A program made the translations under genes and the position numbers. From Mycobacterium sp. BK086 (GTDB lineage: Bacteria > Actinomycetota > Actinomycetes > Mycobacteriales > Mycobacteriaceae): a DNA stretch of 64,000 bases. The notes beneath the pieces were generated by a model. The model did not search any database. It saw nothing but the letters and a program-made list of their open reading frames with translations, and was not told where the DNA came from. Location of the stretch: contig SNWL01000009.1 in the NCBI GenBank assembly GCA_004362315.1, positions 186,001 through 250,000 of the forward strand. The letters are read 5' to 3'. Positions 41,459 to 51,721 of this stretch are shown here, one piece after another. The stretch's first letter is position 1. The number at the start of each line of letters is the position of its first letter.

Positions 41459-42177
41459 GCAGTGACAACAAAGACGTAGACGCCACCGAGGCGGAGATCA
41501 CCGAGAGCTCCGCGACCGAGATCGACGCCCCGGAGGCCGACAAGATCAGTTTGACGAAGGCGGCTGACGGCGACGAGTCGACGGACAGCGACGAGGACGA
41601 TGCCGCCGAATTCGTCGCGCCGGGACAGGAATTCCAGGAAGCGCGCGGCAAAGGTCGCTTGATCGCAGCGATCGTCCTTGTGGTGCTGCTGGTGGCCTCC
41701 ATCGCCGGTTCGGCTTCGGTGTACTGGTGGCTCTACCGCCCGGATCAGCGGGCCTTCGGCCTGAACCCCTTCAGCGTGGGTTCGGTCGACAGCAAGATCC
41801 AGGAGCGGCAGAAAGAGGTCAAGGACGCGGCCAGCGGGGGCACCGTCGCCCTGCTGTCCTACGCGCCGGAGACCCTCGACAAGGACCTGGCCAACGCCAA
41901 GGCGCACCTCACCGGCGAATTCCTCAAGTACTACAGCCAATTCACCGACCAGATCGTGGCGCCGGCAGCCAAGCAGAAGGGCGTCAAGACCGAGGCGACC
42001 GTCGCCCGCGCAGCGGTCTCGGAATTGCATCCCGACAATGCGGTGGTGCTGGTGTTCGTCAACCAGGTGACGACGAGCAAGGACCGGCCCGACCCGGCGC
42101 TGGCGACCAGCAGCGTGGTGGTGAAGCTGACCAAGACCGACGGTCGTTGGCTGATCTCGGAATTCAACCCGGTCTAG
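41455..42177 (+). CDS. Mce-associated membrane protein
   Basis: A 240-residue protein with an acidic, disordered N-terminal tail of about 70 residues, one membrane helix (LIAAIVLVVLLVASIAGSAS), and an extracytoplasmic domain with KEVKDAASGGTVALLSYAPETLDKDLANAKAHLTGEF, the Mam pattern. The C-terminus TDGRWLISEFNPV is a typical family end. It overlaps the preceding Mam gene at ATGA, so the two are likely made in equal amounts and may pair. With the operator at 40540 this suggests import or envelope handling of the hydrophobic substrate degraded by neighbouring clusters; that is inference. Confidence 0.85.
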   Translation: MSSDNKDVDATEAEITESSATEIDAPEADKISLTKAADGDESTDSDEDDAAEFVAPGQEFQEARGKGRLIAAIVLVVLLVASIAGSASVYWWLYRPDQRAFGLNPFSVGSVDSKIQERQKEVKDAASGGTVALLSYAPETLDKDLANAKAHLTGEFLKYYSQFTDQIVAPAAKQKGVKTEATVARAAVSELHPDNAVVLVFVNQVTTSKDRPDPALATSSVVVKLTKTDGRWLISEFNPV

Positions 42178-42204
42178 GCGCGCGACGGCAGGAGAGGTCG
42201 ATCA

Positions 42205-43698
42205 ATGAGCGTGGCACTGTTGTTGGAGATGGCGGCTTCCGACTCTGAGCGAGTCGGGGTTGTCACCGACGACCAGCGGCTGACGGTGGGCGAGCTGAAC
42301 ACGCTGGCCGACGGCGGGGCGGGCGTCATCGCCGCTTCCGGCGCGGGCAGTGTCGTCTACGTCGGTCTCGGCGGTGCCATGCTGCCGCTGCTGATCTTCG
42401 CCTCGGCCCGCGCCGCACGTGCCTTCACGCCGCTGAACTACCGGCTCTCCGGTGAGGCGCTGGCCGAGCTGATCGAGCGGCTGCCGGACCCGCTCATCGT
42501 CTTCGACGCCGAATACGCCGATGTGGTTGCGGGTTTGGGGACGGCACGGATGGAATCGCAGGAATTCCTGGCCGCCGCCGAGACGGCCGAGCCGGCCGCC
42601 GAGTTTCCCGACCCCGACGATGTGGCGGTGGTGCTGTTCACCTCGGGCACCACGTCGCGACCCAAAGCCGTTGAGCTGACCCACAACAACCTCACGAGCT
42701 ATGTCACCGGCACCGTGGAGTTCGCCTCCGCCGAGCCGGGGGATGCCGCGCTGATCTGCGTGCCGCCCTACCACATCGCCGGAGTCGGCGCGGCGCTGTC
42801 CAATCTGTACGCCGGCCGAAAGATGGTGTACCTGCGCAAGTTCGATCCGCTGAAGTGGATCGGGCTGGCCTCGGCCGAGGCGGTCACCAGTGCCACCGTG
42901 GTGCCCACCATGCTCGATCGCATCATCACCGAGCTCGAGGCCAACCCCACCCCGCTGCCCGCGCTGCGCACCCTGGCTTACGGCGGCTCCAAGGTCGCGC
43001 TGCCGTTGGTGCGTAAGGCGCTCGGTCTGTTGCCCGGCGTGGGCTTCGTCAACGCCTACGGCCTGACCGAAACCAGTTCCACCATCGCGGTTCTCACCCC
43101 GGACGACCATCGCGCGGCCCACGAGGCCGAGGACGAGTCCGCCCGCAAGCGCCTCGGCTCGGTCGGCCAGCCCGTGCCGGGTATCGAGGTCCAGATTCGC
43201 GCCGACGACGGCACGGTCCTGGGGCCCGAGGAGGTCGGCGAGCTGTACGTCCGCGGCGATCAGGTGTCGGGCCGCTACGCCGAGATCGGCTCGGTGCTCG
43301 ACGCCGAAGGCTGGTTCCCGACCAAAGACGTCGCCTATCTGGATGCCGAGGGCTACCTGTTCATCGGCGGGCGCTCGGACGACACGATCATCCGCGGTGG
43401 CGAGAACATCGCCCCGGCCGAGGTCGAGGATGTGCTCGTCGAACATCCGCACGTGCGCGACGTCGCCGTCGTCGGTGTCGAGGACGACGAATGGGGCCAG
43501 ATCATGGTCGCCGTCGTCGTCCCGGTCGCCCACATCACCCCCGACCCGGAGGACCTGCGCGCTCATGTGCGCACCCAGCTGCGCGGCTCGCGCACTCCCG
43601 ACCGGGTGGTGTTCCGCCACGAACTGCCCACCACGCCAACCGGCAAGGTGCTTCGCCGCCAACTGGCCGACGAGCTCAAGTCGCCGACGCCCAACTAA
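42205..43698 (+). CDS. Class I adenylate-forming acyl-CoA synthetase
   Basis: A 497-residue ligase. LFTSGTTSRPKAVELTHNN is the A3 loop (with Ala where Gly is common), NAYGLTETSS is A5, WFPTKDVAYLD is a variant of A7 lacking the usual HTGD, and the final Lys is in TPTGKVLRRQLADEL. It activates a fatty, aryl or alicyclic acid as CoA ester. It follows the Mam pair by 27 bases with an AGGAGAGG site and leads into five small downstream genes, forming one probable operon. Confidence 0.87.
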   Translation: MSVALLLEMAASDSERVGVVTDDQRLTVGELNTLADGGAGVIAASGAGSVVYVGLGGAMLPLLIFASARAARAFTPLNYRLSGEALAELIERLPDPLIVFDAEYADVVAGLGTARMESQEFLAAAETAEPAAEFPDPDDVAVVLFTSGTTSRPKAVELTHNNLTSYVTGTVEFASAEPGDAALICVPPYHIAGVGAALSNLYAGRKMVYLRKFDPLKWIGLASAEAVTSATVVPTMLDRIITELEANPTPLPALRTLAYGGSKVALPLVRKALGLLPGVGFVNAYGLTETSSTIAVLTPDDHRAAHEAEDESARKRLGSVGQPVPGIEVQIRADDGTVLGPEEVGELYVRGDQVSGRYAEIGSVLDAEGWFPTKDVAYLDAEGYLFIGGRSDDTIIRGGENIAPAEVEDVLVEHPHVRDVAVVGVEDDEWGQIMVAVVVPVAHITPDPEDLRAHVRTQLRGSRTPDRVVFRHELPTTPTGKVLRRQLADELKSPTPN

Positions 43699-43714
43699 TC
43701 CCAGGAGGACAACC

Positions 43715-44017
43715 ATGATCAAGACCGGCACCCGCCTGCAGAGCCAGGTGTGCGACACCCAGGTGATCGTCGTGCGCTCGTCGGACAGCCTCGACGACCT
43801 GCGCGCCGGCGGCGTCGCGATGATCCCGATGGACGCCGAGAAAACCGAAGGGGCCCAACTGGATCCCGAGTTCTCCGGTGGCACCGTGATGGGCAAGCGC
43901 TACGTCGACGAAGCCGGCGCCGAACTCCTGGTCACCAAGGCCGGGGCAGGCAGTCTGAGCGTCGGCACCACTCTGCTGGAGCAGAAGACCGCCAAACCGC
44001 TGCCGGCCAGCGACTAG
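43715..44017 (+). CDS. Small conserved-looking protein of unknown function
   Basis: A 100-residue soluble protein not recognised. It has a strong AGGAGGA ribosome-binding site, so it is very likely translated. Beta-rich features include a Gly-Thr start (IKTGTRLQSQVC), DLRAGGVAMIPM and MGKRYVDEAGAELLVTKAGAGSLSVG. A small beta-barrel or lipoyl/biotin-like fold is possible but unsupported. A single Cys is present near residue 12. It lies between an acyl-CoA synthetase and another unknown protein, so a role beside the ligase is the simplest guess. Confidence 0.7.
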   Translation: MIKTGTRLQSQVCDTQVIVVRSSDSLDDLRAGGVAMIPMDAEKTEGAQLDPEFSGGTVMGKRYVDEAGAELLVTKAGAGSLSVGTTLLEQKTAKPLPASD

Positions 44018-44028
44018 ACGGCGTCGGC

Positions 44029-44670
44029 GTGGACGGCACGGCGCAGGGCCAGACCCACACGCTCGTCCTCGCCATGGACTACCGGGTTCCCGACCCGAGC
44101 CGGGTCTGGCCCGTGCTCCAGCGCAGCAAGCCCGCGCTCGTCGACCTCGGCGCCCACTACGTTCTCGTCTACACCTCGACGCGGGATCCGGGCCGGGTCA
44201 TGGTGACGATCTCGTTGCGCAGCAAGGAACCCGTCCTCGAGGTGCTGCGGTCCCGGGTCTTCCTCAACTGGTTCGACTCCGTCGGCATCGAGGACTTCCC
44301 CGCCATCTTCGCGGGGGAGACGGTGGACAAGGTCACCCTGGTCGAACCCCCCGAGGGCGCCGCGCCGGGGGTGATCGTCGCGGCGATCGCCGCGATCGAG
44401 GATGTCCCCGCGCTGATCGACGGTGTCCACAACGGGCTGCCCCGCTTCGCGGCCGCCGGTGTCCGGGCGGTCCGGATCTTTCAGGCCTTCGATGACGACC
44501 ATGAGCTGATGATCCTGCAGGAACTCGACGATGAGGCCGACGCGATCGCGTGGGTGAACCACCCCGACGTCGCGGCGGCGGAGTGGATGGGCGGCACCGG
44601 GATCGGCGCCTACCCGCCGGTGTTCGTCGGTCGAATGCAGCACATCATGCGCCTGGACGAGGACGCCTGA
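44029..44670 (+). CDS. Protein of unknown function with two ferredoxin-like repeats
   Basis: About 213 residues. Two halves of roughly 95 residues each look like the small alpha+beta fold of antibiotic-biosynthesis-monooxygenase-like proteins: the first spans LVLAMDYRVPDPSRVWPVL to VTLVEP, the second GVIVAAIAAIEDVPALIDG to MQHIMRL. In that fold two units make one dimeric barrel, so this would be a fused dimer. No catalytic residues can be named. The start is GTG 44029 or ATG 44073. It continues the acyl-CoA synthetase operon and precedes a Bfd-like ferredoxin. Confidence 0.65.
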   Translation: MDGTAQGQTHTLVLAMDYRVPDPSRVWPVLQRSKPALVDLGAHYVLVYTSTRDPGRVMVTISLRSKEPVLEVLRSRVFLNWFDSVGIEDFPAIFAGETVDKVTLVEPPEGAAPGVIVAAIAAIEDVPALIDGVHNGLPRFAAAGVRAVRIFQAFDDDHELMILQELDDEADAIAWVNHPDVAAAEWMGGTGIGAYPPVFVGRMQHIMRLDEDA

Positions 44671-44681
44671 GGGTCGCGTCG

Positions 44682-44885
44682 ATGTTCGTCTGTCTCTGCA
44701 ACGGTGTCACCAGCCAGGTGGTGGCCGAAGCCGTCGAGGCCGGGGCGACCACCACCAAACAGGTCGCCGGGGCCTGTGGCGCCGGGGCGGAGTGCGGTCG
44801 CTGCCGCCGCACGGTGCGTGCCATCATCGAAGCCGCCGGCACGGCAGAGCCCAAGGGCCACAAGGGTTTCCTACACAAGAGGTGA
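44682..44885 (+). CDS. Bfd-like (2Fe-2S)-binding protein
   Basis: A 67-residue protein of the bacterioferritin-associated-ferredoxin type. C4-L-C6 and C38-x2-C41 (FVCLCNG ... ECGRC) give the characteristic C-x-C-x31-C-x2-C ligand set. Family members move electrons to bacterioferritin for iron release, or act as domains of redox enzymes. No bacterioferritin is nearby, so a redox role for an oxygenase of the locus is also possible. It ends two bases before the SnoaL-like gene. Confidence 0.85.
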   Translation: MFVCLCNGVTSQVVAEAVEAGATTTKQVAGACGAGAECGRCRRTVRAIIEAAGTAEPKGHKGFLHKR

Positions 44886-44887
44886 AC

Positions 44888-45346
44888 ATGGACATCCAGC
44901 GGATCAGCGATGAACTCGAGATCGCCTCGGTGCTCCACCGCTACGCACGCGCCGTCGACGGCAAGGACTGGGCCCTGCTGCGGTCGCTGTTCACCGACGA
45001 CGCTCACCTCGATTACAGCTCCATCGGGGGACCGTCGGCGGGCCGCGACGAGGTCTGCACCTGGCTCGAGCGCTCGCTGACGCTGATGCCGATGACCCAG
45101 CACTTCGTCACCAACATCGAAGCCGAGATCGACGGCGACACCGCAACCGTGCGGGCGATGTTCTACAACCCGATGCTGCTGCCCGGTGCGACTGAGACAA
45201 GCGCATGCGGCGGCTACTACCACCACGTTATGGTCCGCACCGAAAGCGGATGGCGCAGCAGGCAGCTACGCGAGGAGAACCTCTGGTTCACCAATCCGCC
45301 GAGTCCGCGCCGGCGGGCGGAGCTGATGGAGGAGGCCGACAAATGA
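44888..45346 (+). CDS. SnoaL-like / NTF2-fold protein
   Basis: A 152-residue SnoaL-like protein. The N-terminus LEIASVLHRYARAVDGKDWALLRSLF is the standard first helices, then TDDAHLDYSS, and the ending WRSRQLREENLWF forms the last strands. Such proteins serve as steroid isomerases, dehydratases or ring-hydroxylating subunits. A conserved-looking GGYYHHVMVRT may line the pocket. Its stop overlaps the next SDR (ATGA at 45343), which suggests a linked step. It is a distant paralogue of the gene at 599. Confidence 0.82.
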   Translation: MDIQRISDELEIASVLHRYARAVDGKDWALLRSLFTDDAHLDYSSIGGPSAGRDEVCTWLERSLTLMPMTQHFVTNIEAEIDGDTATVRAMFYNPMLLPGATETSACGGYYHHVMVRTESGWRSRQLREENLWFTNPPSPRRRAELMEEADK

Positions 45347-46080
45347 GTGGTGTCATCGTCACCGGAGCAGCATCGGGAATCGGCCGGGCATCCGCCGAGG
45401 CGTTGATCGCCGACGGTCGCCGTGTCGCGCTGTGGGACATCGCGCCCGCGGTCGCCGAGGTCGCCGACGCACTGGGCATGCCGCACGCCGTTGTCGATGT
45501 CTGCGACGACGCCGCTCTGAGCGCGGCAGTCGACGCCGCCGCCGCGGCGCTCGACGGAATCGACGGGCTGGTGCATGCCGCCGGGCGGGTCATTCCGGAA
45601 CCGGTGGGGGCCTTCACCGCGGAATCCTGGGATGCCGTGCTCGACGTCAATCTGAAGGCCCAGGCGATCCTGGCGCAGCTGATCCTGCCGCACCTGCAGG
45701 AGGCTGCCCGCGCCGGCGCCGGGCCCGCCATCGTGGGGATCTCCAGCATCGAGGGATTGACCGCCAACCCGTTCATCCCCGCCTACTGCGCATCCAAGGC
45801 CGGCCTGCTGGGGCTGACCCGTTCGATGGCCGCTCAGCTGGGCCCCGAAGGTATCCGGGTCAACGCGGTCTGCCCCGGGTTCATCCGCACCCCGATGCTG
45901 CAGATCGCGATCGACATCGACGAGGTGCGCCAAGGCTTCGAGGCCGCCGCGCCGCTGGGGCGCCTCGGCAGTCCCGAGGAGGTCGGCGCCGCCGTCGCGT
46001 TCCTGATGTCGCCCAAGGCGTCGTTCGTCACCGGGTCGCACCTGGTGGTCGACGGGGGAGTGACCAGCAGGCATCCCTGA
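45343..46080 (+). CDS. Short-chain dehydrogenase/reductase
   Basis: A 245-residue classical SDR. GVIVTGAASGIGRASAE is the cofactor loop, and Asp in LWDIAP favours NAD. The HAAGRV stretch replaces the more usual NNAG. The active site is GISSIEG with Tyr-Lys in AYCASKAGLL. It ends the operon that begins with the Mam genes at 40763. Likely role: oxidation of a hydroxyacyl or ring alcohol intermediate. Confidence 0.88.
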   Translation: MSGVIVTGAASGIGRASAEALIADGRRVALWDIAPAVAEVADALGMPHAVVDVCDDAALSAAVDAAAAALDGIDGLVHAAGRVIPEPVGAFTAESWDAVLDVNLKAQAILAQLILPHLQEAARAGAGPAIVGISSIEGLTANPFIPAYCASKAGLLGLTRSMAAQLGPEGIRVNAVCPGFIRTPMLQIAIDIDEVRQGFEAAAPLGRLGSPEEVGAAVAFLMSPKASFVTGSHLVVDGGVTSRHP

Positions 46081-46102
46081 CGGGCCGCACAAGTCCTCAG
46101 AG

Positions 46103-46122
46103 CTTGGGACTTACGTCTCTGT
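46103..46122 (+). promoter_or_regulatory. Candidate DosR (DevR) box upstream of Acg-like gene
   Basis: CTTGGGACTTACGTCTCTGT matches the DosR consensus TTSGGGACTWWAGTCCCSAA at 13 of 20 positions, with an intact GGGACT half. It lies 33-52 bases before the start at 46155. Confidence 0.55.
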
Positions 46123-46154
46123 CAGATTCTCCTGTGCCAGGCGACAGTGGAGTC

Positions 46155-47147
46155 ATGAGTTTGCAGTTTCCTGACCATGACACGGTTCGGGCCGTCCTGA
46201 CCCTCGCGACGCAGGCACCCTCGGTGCACAACTCGCAGCCGTGGCACTGGCGCGTCGGGCCAGACAGCCTGCACCTCTATGCCGACCCGAGCCGGCATCT
46301 GCCCAAGGCCGACCCCGACCGTCGCGACCTGCTGATCAGCTGTGGCGCAACCCTGCATCACTGCGCTGTCGCGCTGGCCGCACTGGGCTGGCAGCCCAGG
46401 ATTCGCCGTTTTCCCGATCCCGCCGATCGCAATCATCTGGCGTCGATCGAGGTATTCCGGCAGCGGGCGGGGGAGCTCGACATCACGCTGGCGGCCGCGA
46501 TCGCCCGGCGCCGCACGGACCGACGCAACTACAGCGCATGGCCGGTGCCCTACGGTGACATCAGCTTGATGGGGGCCCGCGCGGCTCGCGCCGGCGTGAT
46601 GCTGCGGCAGCTCGATCTCCTGCCTGAATTCACCGCGATCATCGCCGAGTCGGTCCGGCGGCACGCCGACGACACCGACTACCTGAGCGAGCTCAGCGCC
46701 TGGAGCGGACGGTACGGATCGCTGGCCGGTGTGCCCGCGCGCAACACGCCCGCACCTGACTCGCACGCCGCGCTTCCGGCGCGGATGTTCGCCGGCCCCT
46801 CACTGGCCCAGTCGATCTCGCCCGTGGACAACGCTGTTCTGATCGCACTGGGCACCGAGACCGATGACGACCTGGCCCGGCTGCGCGCCGGGGAGGCCAC
46901 GAGTCTGGTGCTGCTGTCGGCCACCGCGATGGGGCTGGCGACATGCCCGGTGACGGAGCCGCTCGAGATCGCCGAAACCCGAGAAGCGGTGCGTGCCGAC
47001 GTGTTCGGGACCAGTGGCTATCCTCAGATGATGTTGCGGATGGGCTGGGCCGCGGTCAACGCCGACCCGCTGCCTGCCACACCCCGTCGCCCGCTGGCCG
47101 AGGTCGTTGATTTCGAAGGAGTGTGCAATGTCAACTCCAGCAACTAA
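46155..47147 (+). CDS. Acg/Rv3131-type nitroreductase-like protein
   Basis: A 330-residue FMN-binding nitroreductase-fold protein of the Acg family, members of the DosR regulon in mycobacteria. The signature APSVHNSQPWHWRV is near the N-terminus, with RRRTDRRNYSAWPVP and the C-terminal LRMGWA...PATPRRPLAEVV. Acg proteins bind FMN but lack normal nitroreductase activity and are thought to store or sequester flavin in dormancy. The next gene (USP) starts inside its last 20 bases. It is a paralogue of 51722. Confidence 0.88.
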   Translation: MSLQFPDHDTVRAVLTLATQAPSVHNSQPWHWRVGPDSLHLYADPSRHLPKADPDRRDLLISCGATLHHCAVALAALGWQPRIRRFPDPADRNHLASIEVFRQRAGELDITLAAAIARRRTDRRNYSAWPVPYGDISLMGARAARAGVMLRQLDLLPEFTAIIAESVRRHADDTDYLSELSAWSGRYGSLAGVPARNTPAPDSHAALPARMFAGPSLAQSISPVDNAVLIALGTETDDDLARLRAGEATSLVLLSATAMGLATCPVTEPLEIAETREAVRADVFGTSGYPQMMLRMGWAAVNADPLPATPRRPLAEVVDFEGVCNVNSSN

Positions 47148-48009
47148 ATACGACGTTCTCGTCGGGGTCGACGGATCCCCGGAATCGAAGGTCGCCGTCG
47201 ACTGGGCCGCGCGCACCGCGGCGCTGCGCGGTCTGTCGGTGCGGTTGGTGCACGTGCTGAATCCGCCCGTGGTGATGGCGTTCCCCGAAGTGCCGACGCC
47301 GCCGGGTTACCTTCAATGGCAAGAGGATTCGGGTCGCGAAATCCTGGACGCCGCGTCGGCCGTCGTCGCCGACGCCACCAGGGACCATCCCGTCGAGGTC
47401 AGCACCGAGCTGGCGTCCGGGCCCGTGGTGCCGACGCTGGTCAGCCAGTCCAAGGACGCGCAGCTGATCGTGGTGGGCTGCCGTGGCCGCGGAGCGCTGG
47501 CGCGCGGATTGCTCGGCTCGGTCAGCACCGGGCTGGTGCAGCACGCACATTGTTCGGTGGCGATCATCCACGACCAGGATCCGTTGATGGTCCATCCGTC
47601 GACCGCTCCGGTGGTGGTGGGGGTGGACGGCTCGCCGACGTCGCAGAAGGCGATCGAGATCGCTTTCGAGCAGGCGTCATTCCGCGGGGTCGAATTGGTG
47701 GCGGTCCATGCCTGGAGTGACACCGGGGTATTCGAAGTTCCCGGCGTCGACTGGTCGGCGATGCAGACGCTGGGCGAGCAGACGCTCGCCGAGCAGCTAT
47801 CCGGTTGGCAGGAACGCTATCCCGATGTCGTGGTCAATCGTGTGGTGGTCGCCGACCGGCCGGCCCATCAGCTCATCGAGCAGTCCGAGTCGGCCCAGCT
47901 GGTGGTGGTCGGCAGCCATGGCCGCGGCGGCTTCGCGGGCATGTTGCTCGGGTCGGTCAGTACCGCGGTGGTGCACGGCGTGCGGATGCCGGTGATCGTC
48001 GCGCGGTGA
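47128..48009 (+). CDS. Universal stress protein (two UspA domains)
   Basis: A 293-residue tandem USP. Each half begins with a VGVDGSP motif (residue ~12 and ~160) and ends with an ATP-binding loop, GCRGRGALARGLLGSVS and GSHGRGGFAGMLLGSVS (G-x2-G-x9-G-S). ATP-binding USPs are widespread in the DosR regulon. The start is ATG 47128 behind GAAGGAG, overlapping the Acg-like gene by 20 bases, so the two are one operon. It ends directly against the convergent devS stop with no gap. Confidence 0.91.
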   Translation: MSTPATKYDVLVGVDGSPESKVAVDWAARTAALRGLSVRLVHVLNPPVVMAFPEVPTPPGYLQWQEDSGREILDAASAVVADATRDHPVEVSTELASGPVVPTLVSQSKDAQLIVVGCRGRGALARGLLGSVSTGLVQHAHCSVAIIHDQDPLMVHPSTAPVVVGVDGSPTSQKAIEIAFEQASFRGVELVAVHAWSDTGVFEVPGVDWSAMQTLGEQTLAEQLSGWQERYPDVVVNRVVVADRPAHQLIEQSESAQLVVVGSHGRGGFAGMLLGSVSTAVVHGVRMPVIVAR

Positions 48010-49773
<1,764 letters not shown>

Positions 49774-50421
49774 TCAGTCTTCGCTGTGATGGTTCTGGTC
49801 GAGCTTGGAGATGAACACCGCGGCTTGCGTTCGACGCTCCATACCGAGTTTTGCCAGCAATCGCGAAACGTAGTTTTTTACCGTCTTCTCGGCCAAAAAC
49901 ATCCGCGCGGCGATTTGCTTGTTCGTCAGTCCCTCGCCGAGCAGGCCGAGCAGAACTCGTTCCTGCTCTGTGAGACCCGACAGCGGGTCGGCCCGCTCGG
50001 CGGCACCGCGAAGCTTGGCCATCAGCGCCGCCGCCGCCCGGTTGTCCAGCAGCGAGCGGCCCGCGCCGACGTCCTTGATCGCCTGGGCCAGCTCCATGCC
50101 CTTGATGTCCTTCACGACGTACCCGCTGGCGCCGGCCAGGATCGCGTCCAGCATCGCCTCGTCGGACGTGAACGACGTCAGCATCAGGCAACGCAGGTCG
50201 GGCATCTTGGACAGCAGGTCACGACATAATTCGATGCCGTTGCCGTCGGGTAGGCGGACGTCGAGCACCGCGACATCGGGCTGCAGCGCCGGGATCTGAG
50301 CCAGCGCGTGCGTCACCGACCCTGCCTCGCCGATGACCTCGAGCTCGGGATCGGCGGACAGCAAATCGATCAGTCCGCGGCGAACGACCTCGTGGTCGTC
50401 GACCAGAAAGACCTTGACCAT
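49774..50421 (-). CDS. devR: Hypoxia response regulator DevR (DosR)
   Basis: A 215-residue NarL/FixJ-type regulator. The receiver has the acidic pair in FLVDDHEVV, the phosphorylation site D54 in [11 protein letters not shown], and a Lys in YVVKDIKG. The DNA-binding domain has [22 protein letters not shown] and the recognition helix [25 protein letters not shown], nearly identical to M. tuberculosis DosR. Once phosphorylated it binds DosR boxes and turns on dormancy genes. It follows the USP gene by 33 bases. The strong box at 51701 implies autoregulation through that operon. Confidence 0.97.
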   Translation of the reverse strand: MVKVFLVDDHEVVRRGLIDLLSADPELEVIGEAGSVTHALAQIPALQPDVAVLDVRLPDGNGIELCRDLLSKMPDLRCLMLTSFTSDEAMLDAILAGASGYVVKDIKGMELAQAIKDVGAGRSLLDNRAAAALMAKLRGAAERADPLSGLTEQERVLLGLLGEGLTNKQIAARMFLAEKTVKNYVSRLLAKLGMERRTQAAVFISKLDQNHHSED

Positions 50422-50454
50422 TCGCCAACACTATCGGGCAAAGGCCGCCAACGG

Positions 50455-51324
50455 TCACAACAACCGCTGACGATCGATCACCAATACCGAGCAATCGGTG
50501 TTGTGCAGCGCCGCTGACCCCGTCGGACCGAGCAGTTCTTCGATGCCCACCGCGTTGCGCGCACCGACCACGACGAGCTGAATCTCCTCGCCGTGCTTGG
50601 CCAGATAGTTCAGCACACTGCCGTGGATCGCGACGGGGCGCGCATCGAGATCGGGGTATTGGTGCTTCCAGTGCGACAGCCGGCGATCCAGCTGGGCGCG
50701 CACCATCCGGTTGCCGTCGGACACCGCGTGTGTGTCGTGCACATCGGTGTAGCGCGACTGCCAGGAACTGAGCACCCGCAGCGGCGCGCCCCGCAATCGG
50801 GCCTCCTGCACCCCGGACTGCAAAACGGCCGCGCTGTCGGGGGATTCGTCGAGCTCGACGACGACCCAGCCCACGCCGGGTGCGGTGGCCCGTTCCGAGC
50901 CGCGCACCATGGCGACGGGACAGTGCGCGGAGGCGATCAGCGCGGTGGCGGTCGAACCGATGCGGTCGCGGTCGAAGTGCTTGAGCCCCACCGCCCCGAC
51001 GCAGACCATCGCTGCGAAGCGGGACGCCTCCACCAGCGTGGCGACCGGGTGGCCGGAGAGGATGTCGATCTCGACCTTGACGGGCCGCTCGGTGGACTCG
51101 ACCGCGTTGGCCGCGTACCGCACCGCAAGTTCGGCGCTGGCCTGCTGGCTCGCCTCCTCCTGCGAATCGCTCGCGCCGGAGCCGGACGGGTCGATCGTGT
51201 ACATGAGTCGAAGCGGGATATCGCGGCTGACCGCCTCGTCGATGGCCCACAGCGCGGCGCGCACGGCCGCCCTGGACCCGTCGACGCCGACGACTATCGA
51301 CGGCGGTGTGAACGGTTCGGGCAT
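50455..51324 (-). CDS. Universal stress protein, Rv3134c-like
   Basis: A 289-residue tandem UspA protein immediately upstream of devR-devS, the same position as Rv3134c in M. tuberculosis. The first domain has VVGVDGSRAAVRAAL and GAVGLKHFDRDRIGS; the second, VVVELDESPDSAAVL and VVVGARNAVGIEELLGPTGS. The ATP loops are somewhat divergent, so ATP binding is less certain than for 47128. The start is ATG 51324 behind GGGGAG; 61 more in-frame codons upstream were rejected as non-Usp sequence overlapping the small gene. Confidence 0.9.
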   Translation of the reverse strand: MPEPFTPPSIVVGVDGSRAAVRAALWAIDEAVSRDIPLRLMYTIDPSGSGASDSQEEASQQASAELAVRYAANAVESTERPVKVEIDILSGHPVATLVEASRFAAMVCVGAVGLKHFDRDRIGSTATALIASAHCPVAMVRGSERATAPGVGWVVVELDESPDSAAVLQSGVQEARLRGAPLRVLSSWQSRYTDVHDTHAVSDGNRMVRAQLDRRLSHWKHQYPDLDARPVAIHGSVLNYLAKHGEEIQLVVVGARNAVGIEELLGPTGSAALHNTDCSVLVIDRQRLL

Positions 51325-51400
51325 CGGTGACTCCCCGGGGACGACGGCTTCCATTGTGCCGACGTGCAGGCCGTTGTGGTGGAAAACCACGCAGCGGCGG

Positions 51401-51652
51401 TCAGCCGGCGGCGGTCTCGATCTCCGACATGGACGTCGCGAACAGCTGGCTGGCCAGGTTGGACAACGCCCGGGCGACGGCCACCTCGTCGCGGAGTTCG
51501 ACCGCATGCGCGTCGCCGGCCCGCATGCGGGCGATTCCCGTCCCGATCAATGCGGTGCTTCGCCAGCTCAGGTGTGCGGTGGCGCAGGTACGGTCGCTGT
51601 CCTCGTCGACGGCGATCAGAACCGCGGAATGCTTGGTTTCGTCGTGCTCCAT
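51401..51652 (-). CDS. DUF1876 protein, Rv1738/Rv2632c-like
   Basis: An 83-residue protein of the family of Rv1738 and Rv2632c, strongly DosR-induced proteins with a fold like ribosome hibernation factors. The match to the family pattern includes TAHLSWRSTALIGTGIARM and LRDEVAVARALSNLASQL. It probably helps slow translation in hypoxia. The start is ATG 51652 with GAGGGGGAG close upstream; GTG 51670 is an alternative. It is first in the operon followed by USP, devR and devS, and a strong DosR box lies 49-68 bases upstream. Confidence 0.86.
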   Translation of the reverse strand: MEHDETKHSAVLIAVDEDSDRTCATAHLSWRSTALIGTGIARMRAGDAHAVELRDEVAVARALSNLASQLFATSMSEIETAAG

Positions 51653-51700
51653 GATCTCCCCCTCGTTCACTTCGATCCGACCACTCGGCCATCGAGGCCG

Positions 51701-51720
51701 GTAGGGACTGAAGTCCCCAG
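51701..51720 (-). promoter_or_regulatory. Strong DosR (DevR) box
   Basis: GTAGGGACTGAAGTCCCCAG matches the DosR consensus at 16 of 20 positions, with both GGGACT and AGTCCC half-sites intact. It lies between the Acg-like gene at 51722 and the DUF1876 gene, and should drive DUF1876, USP, devR and devS. Confidence 0.85.
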
Positions 51721-51721
51721 T

